From Micromonospora rhizosphaerae (GTDB lineage Bacteria > Actinomycetota > Actinomycetes > Mycobacteriales > Micromonosporaceae): DNA of 64,000 nt. Numbering within the stretch: position 1 is the stretch's first letter; every line of letters begins with the position of its first letter. The notes below the pieces were generated by a model. That model worked only from the letters and a program-made list of their open reading frames with translations, was not told the DNA's origin and did not search any database. The stretch lies in contig NZ_FMHV01000002.1 in assembly GCF_900091465.1 (NCBI RefSeq), positions 5,704,001-5,768,000 on the forward strand. The letters run 5' to 3'. Below, piece after piece: positions 63,256 to 64,000 of the stretch. Made by a program: the position numbers and the translations under genes.

Positions 63256-64000
63256 TCATGCGACAGGGCGCAGCCGGCGGACGACCGTGTCGGGGCTATC
63301 GGGTTGGGTGGTTTCCCAACGGTGCTGCAAGGCTTCGGTGAGATTGTTGATCATGGGTTCGGTGACGTGGCTGTAGATGCCCCTTACACCAGCGAGGCGG
63401 TGTCCGAGGCGGCGAGCTTGGGCGATCTCGGGGATGCCGTCTTCGATGAGCCAGGTCTTGTGGGTGTGGCGTAGGTCGTGGAAGTGCATGCCGGGCAGGA
63501 TCGGCGGGATTCCTCTGTTCGGCTTGCCCGCGACGGCGGGAGTCCAGGCGCGGCGGTTGAAGTTGGAGCGGCGTTGGTGGTAGCCGCGGGCGCCGGGGAA
63601 GACGGTGGCGTGGGGATGATCGGCGAGGTGGGTGGCGAGGAGGTTGGTCAGGAAGCGGGGTAGCCGGATGTGGCGGACGGAGTCGTTGGTTTTGGGTGGG
63701 CCGAGGTACAGCTTGCCGTCGACTTCGTGCAGCGCGCCGACACCGGGGTGGACGTAGATGCTGCCGGTGGTGAGGTCGAGGTTGTCGCGGGCGAGGCCGG
63801 CGAGTTCTCCCCATCGCATGCCGGTGTAGGCGGCGGTGAGGATCATCAGCCCGTCGCAGGCCCGTGGTTGGCGGGCGACGATGGCGGTGACCTGCTCGGC
63901 GGTGGCGTGGGGTCGTTCGGCGCGGATGCCTTTGGGGATGCGGATGCCGCGGCAGGGGTTGAGCGGGATCCGGCGGTCTTCCACCGCTTCCTGCAGGATC
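63256..64000 (-). CDS. Tyrosine site-specific integrase, C-terminal part (runs off the window)
   Basis: The catalytic domain of a phage/ICE-type integrase, open at the right edge of the window. Visible: GLMILTAAYTGMRWGELAGL (Arg I), PKTNDSVRHIRLPRFLTNLL (beta2-beta3 Lys region), GMHFHDLRHTHKTWLIEDGI (HxxR) and ARRLGHRLAGVRGIYSHVTE (His and the catalytic Tyr in IYSHV). The order R-K-H-R-H-Y is intact. The N-terminal arm-binding and core-binding regions lie beyond 64000. The 3' end faces the interior of the window. Confidence 0.93.
   Translation of the reverse strand, partial: ILQEAVEDRRIPLNPCRGIRIPKGIRAERPHATAEQVTAIVARQPRACDGLMILTAAYTGMRWGELAGLARDNLDLTTGSIYVHPGVGALHEVDGKLYLGPPKTNDSVRHIRLPRFLTNLLATHLADHPHATVFPGARGYHQRRSNFNRRAWTPAVAGKPNRGIPPILPGMHFHDLRHTHKTWLIEDGIPEIAQARRLGHRLAGVRGIYSHVTEPMINNLTEALQHRWETTQPDSPDTVVRRLRPVA

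Overview
The window is high-GC throughout, with GTG/TTG starts, GC-rich third codon positions and actinobacterial protein families (LtrA fragment, DUF4259, DUF6933, YheO-type regulator, actinobacterial sugar ABC lipoproteins). It most likely comes from a filamentous or soil actinomycete chromosome (Micromonosporales, Pseudonocardiales or Frankiales type). No ribosomal RNA, tRNA, CRISPR array or replication origin was found. The genus cannot be fixed from the sequence alone.

The layout alternates intact metabolic islands with mobile-element debris. 0-1.3 kb: an IS110 transposase. 1.6-9.9 kb: small hypothetical genes, a TetR/FAD-monooxygenase divergent pair, an ArsR-SRPBCC-NTF2 operon, and a truncated restriction-endonuclease-like gene fused to an LtrA stub. 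10.1-13.1 kb: a glycogen-debranching-type glucosidase and a complete IS6 element. 13.3-16 kb: frameshifted DUF4259 and large serine recombinase genes. 16.4-17.8 kb: a cysteine-rich HTH regulator divergent from a DoxX-like membrane protein. 17.9-20 kb: an rve-type IS lying between truncated FHA and IS6 genes. 20.5-23.3 kb: a NYN/LOTUS protein and small ICE-like ORFs.

23.4-39.8 kb: two related rve insertion sequences in direct orientation flank a LacI-linked sugar ABC transporter plus glycoside hydrolase cluster, a PhyH dioxygenase/AraC pair, remnants (PutA-like, rve fragments, a 190-bp MITE-like element) and an aldehyde dehydrogenase/CMD/truncated binding-protein group. 40.3-42.1 kb: a large secreted repeat protein. 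42.4-45.5 kb: ISAs1 and rve fragments, and an aldehyde dehydrogenase whose 5' end is cut off by a second complete IS6 element. 45.5-47 kb: a coupled three-gene operon whose central gene encodes two GIY-YIG-like domains.

47.2-59.5 kb is the best-preserved system. It is a reverse-strand catabolic operon: binding lipoprotein, two permeases, beta-lactamase-fold hydrolase, ABC ATPase, enolase-superfamily dehydratase, alpha/beta hydrolase, aspartate-dehydrogenase-like enzyme, a broken FAH-type hydrolase, and a FAD/Fe-S 2-hydroxyacid dehydrogenase. A YheO-type regulator precedes it. The content resembles a non-phosphorylative sugar-acid pathway (uptake, lactone opening, dehydration, cleavage, hydroxyacid oxidation), but the substrate is unknown. 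60-64 kb holds small hypotheticals, decayed phosphotransferase and integrase pieces, and a tyrosine integrase that runs off the right edge.
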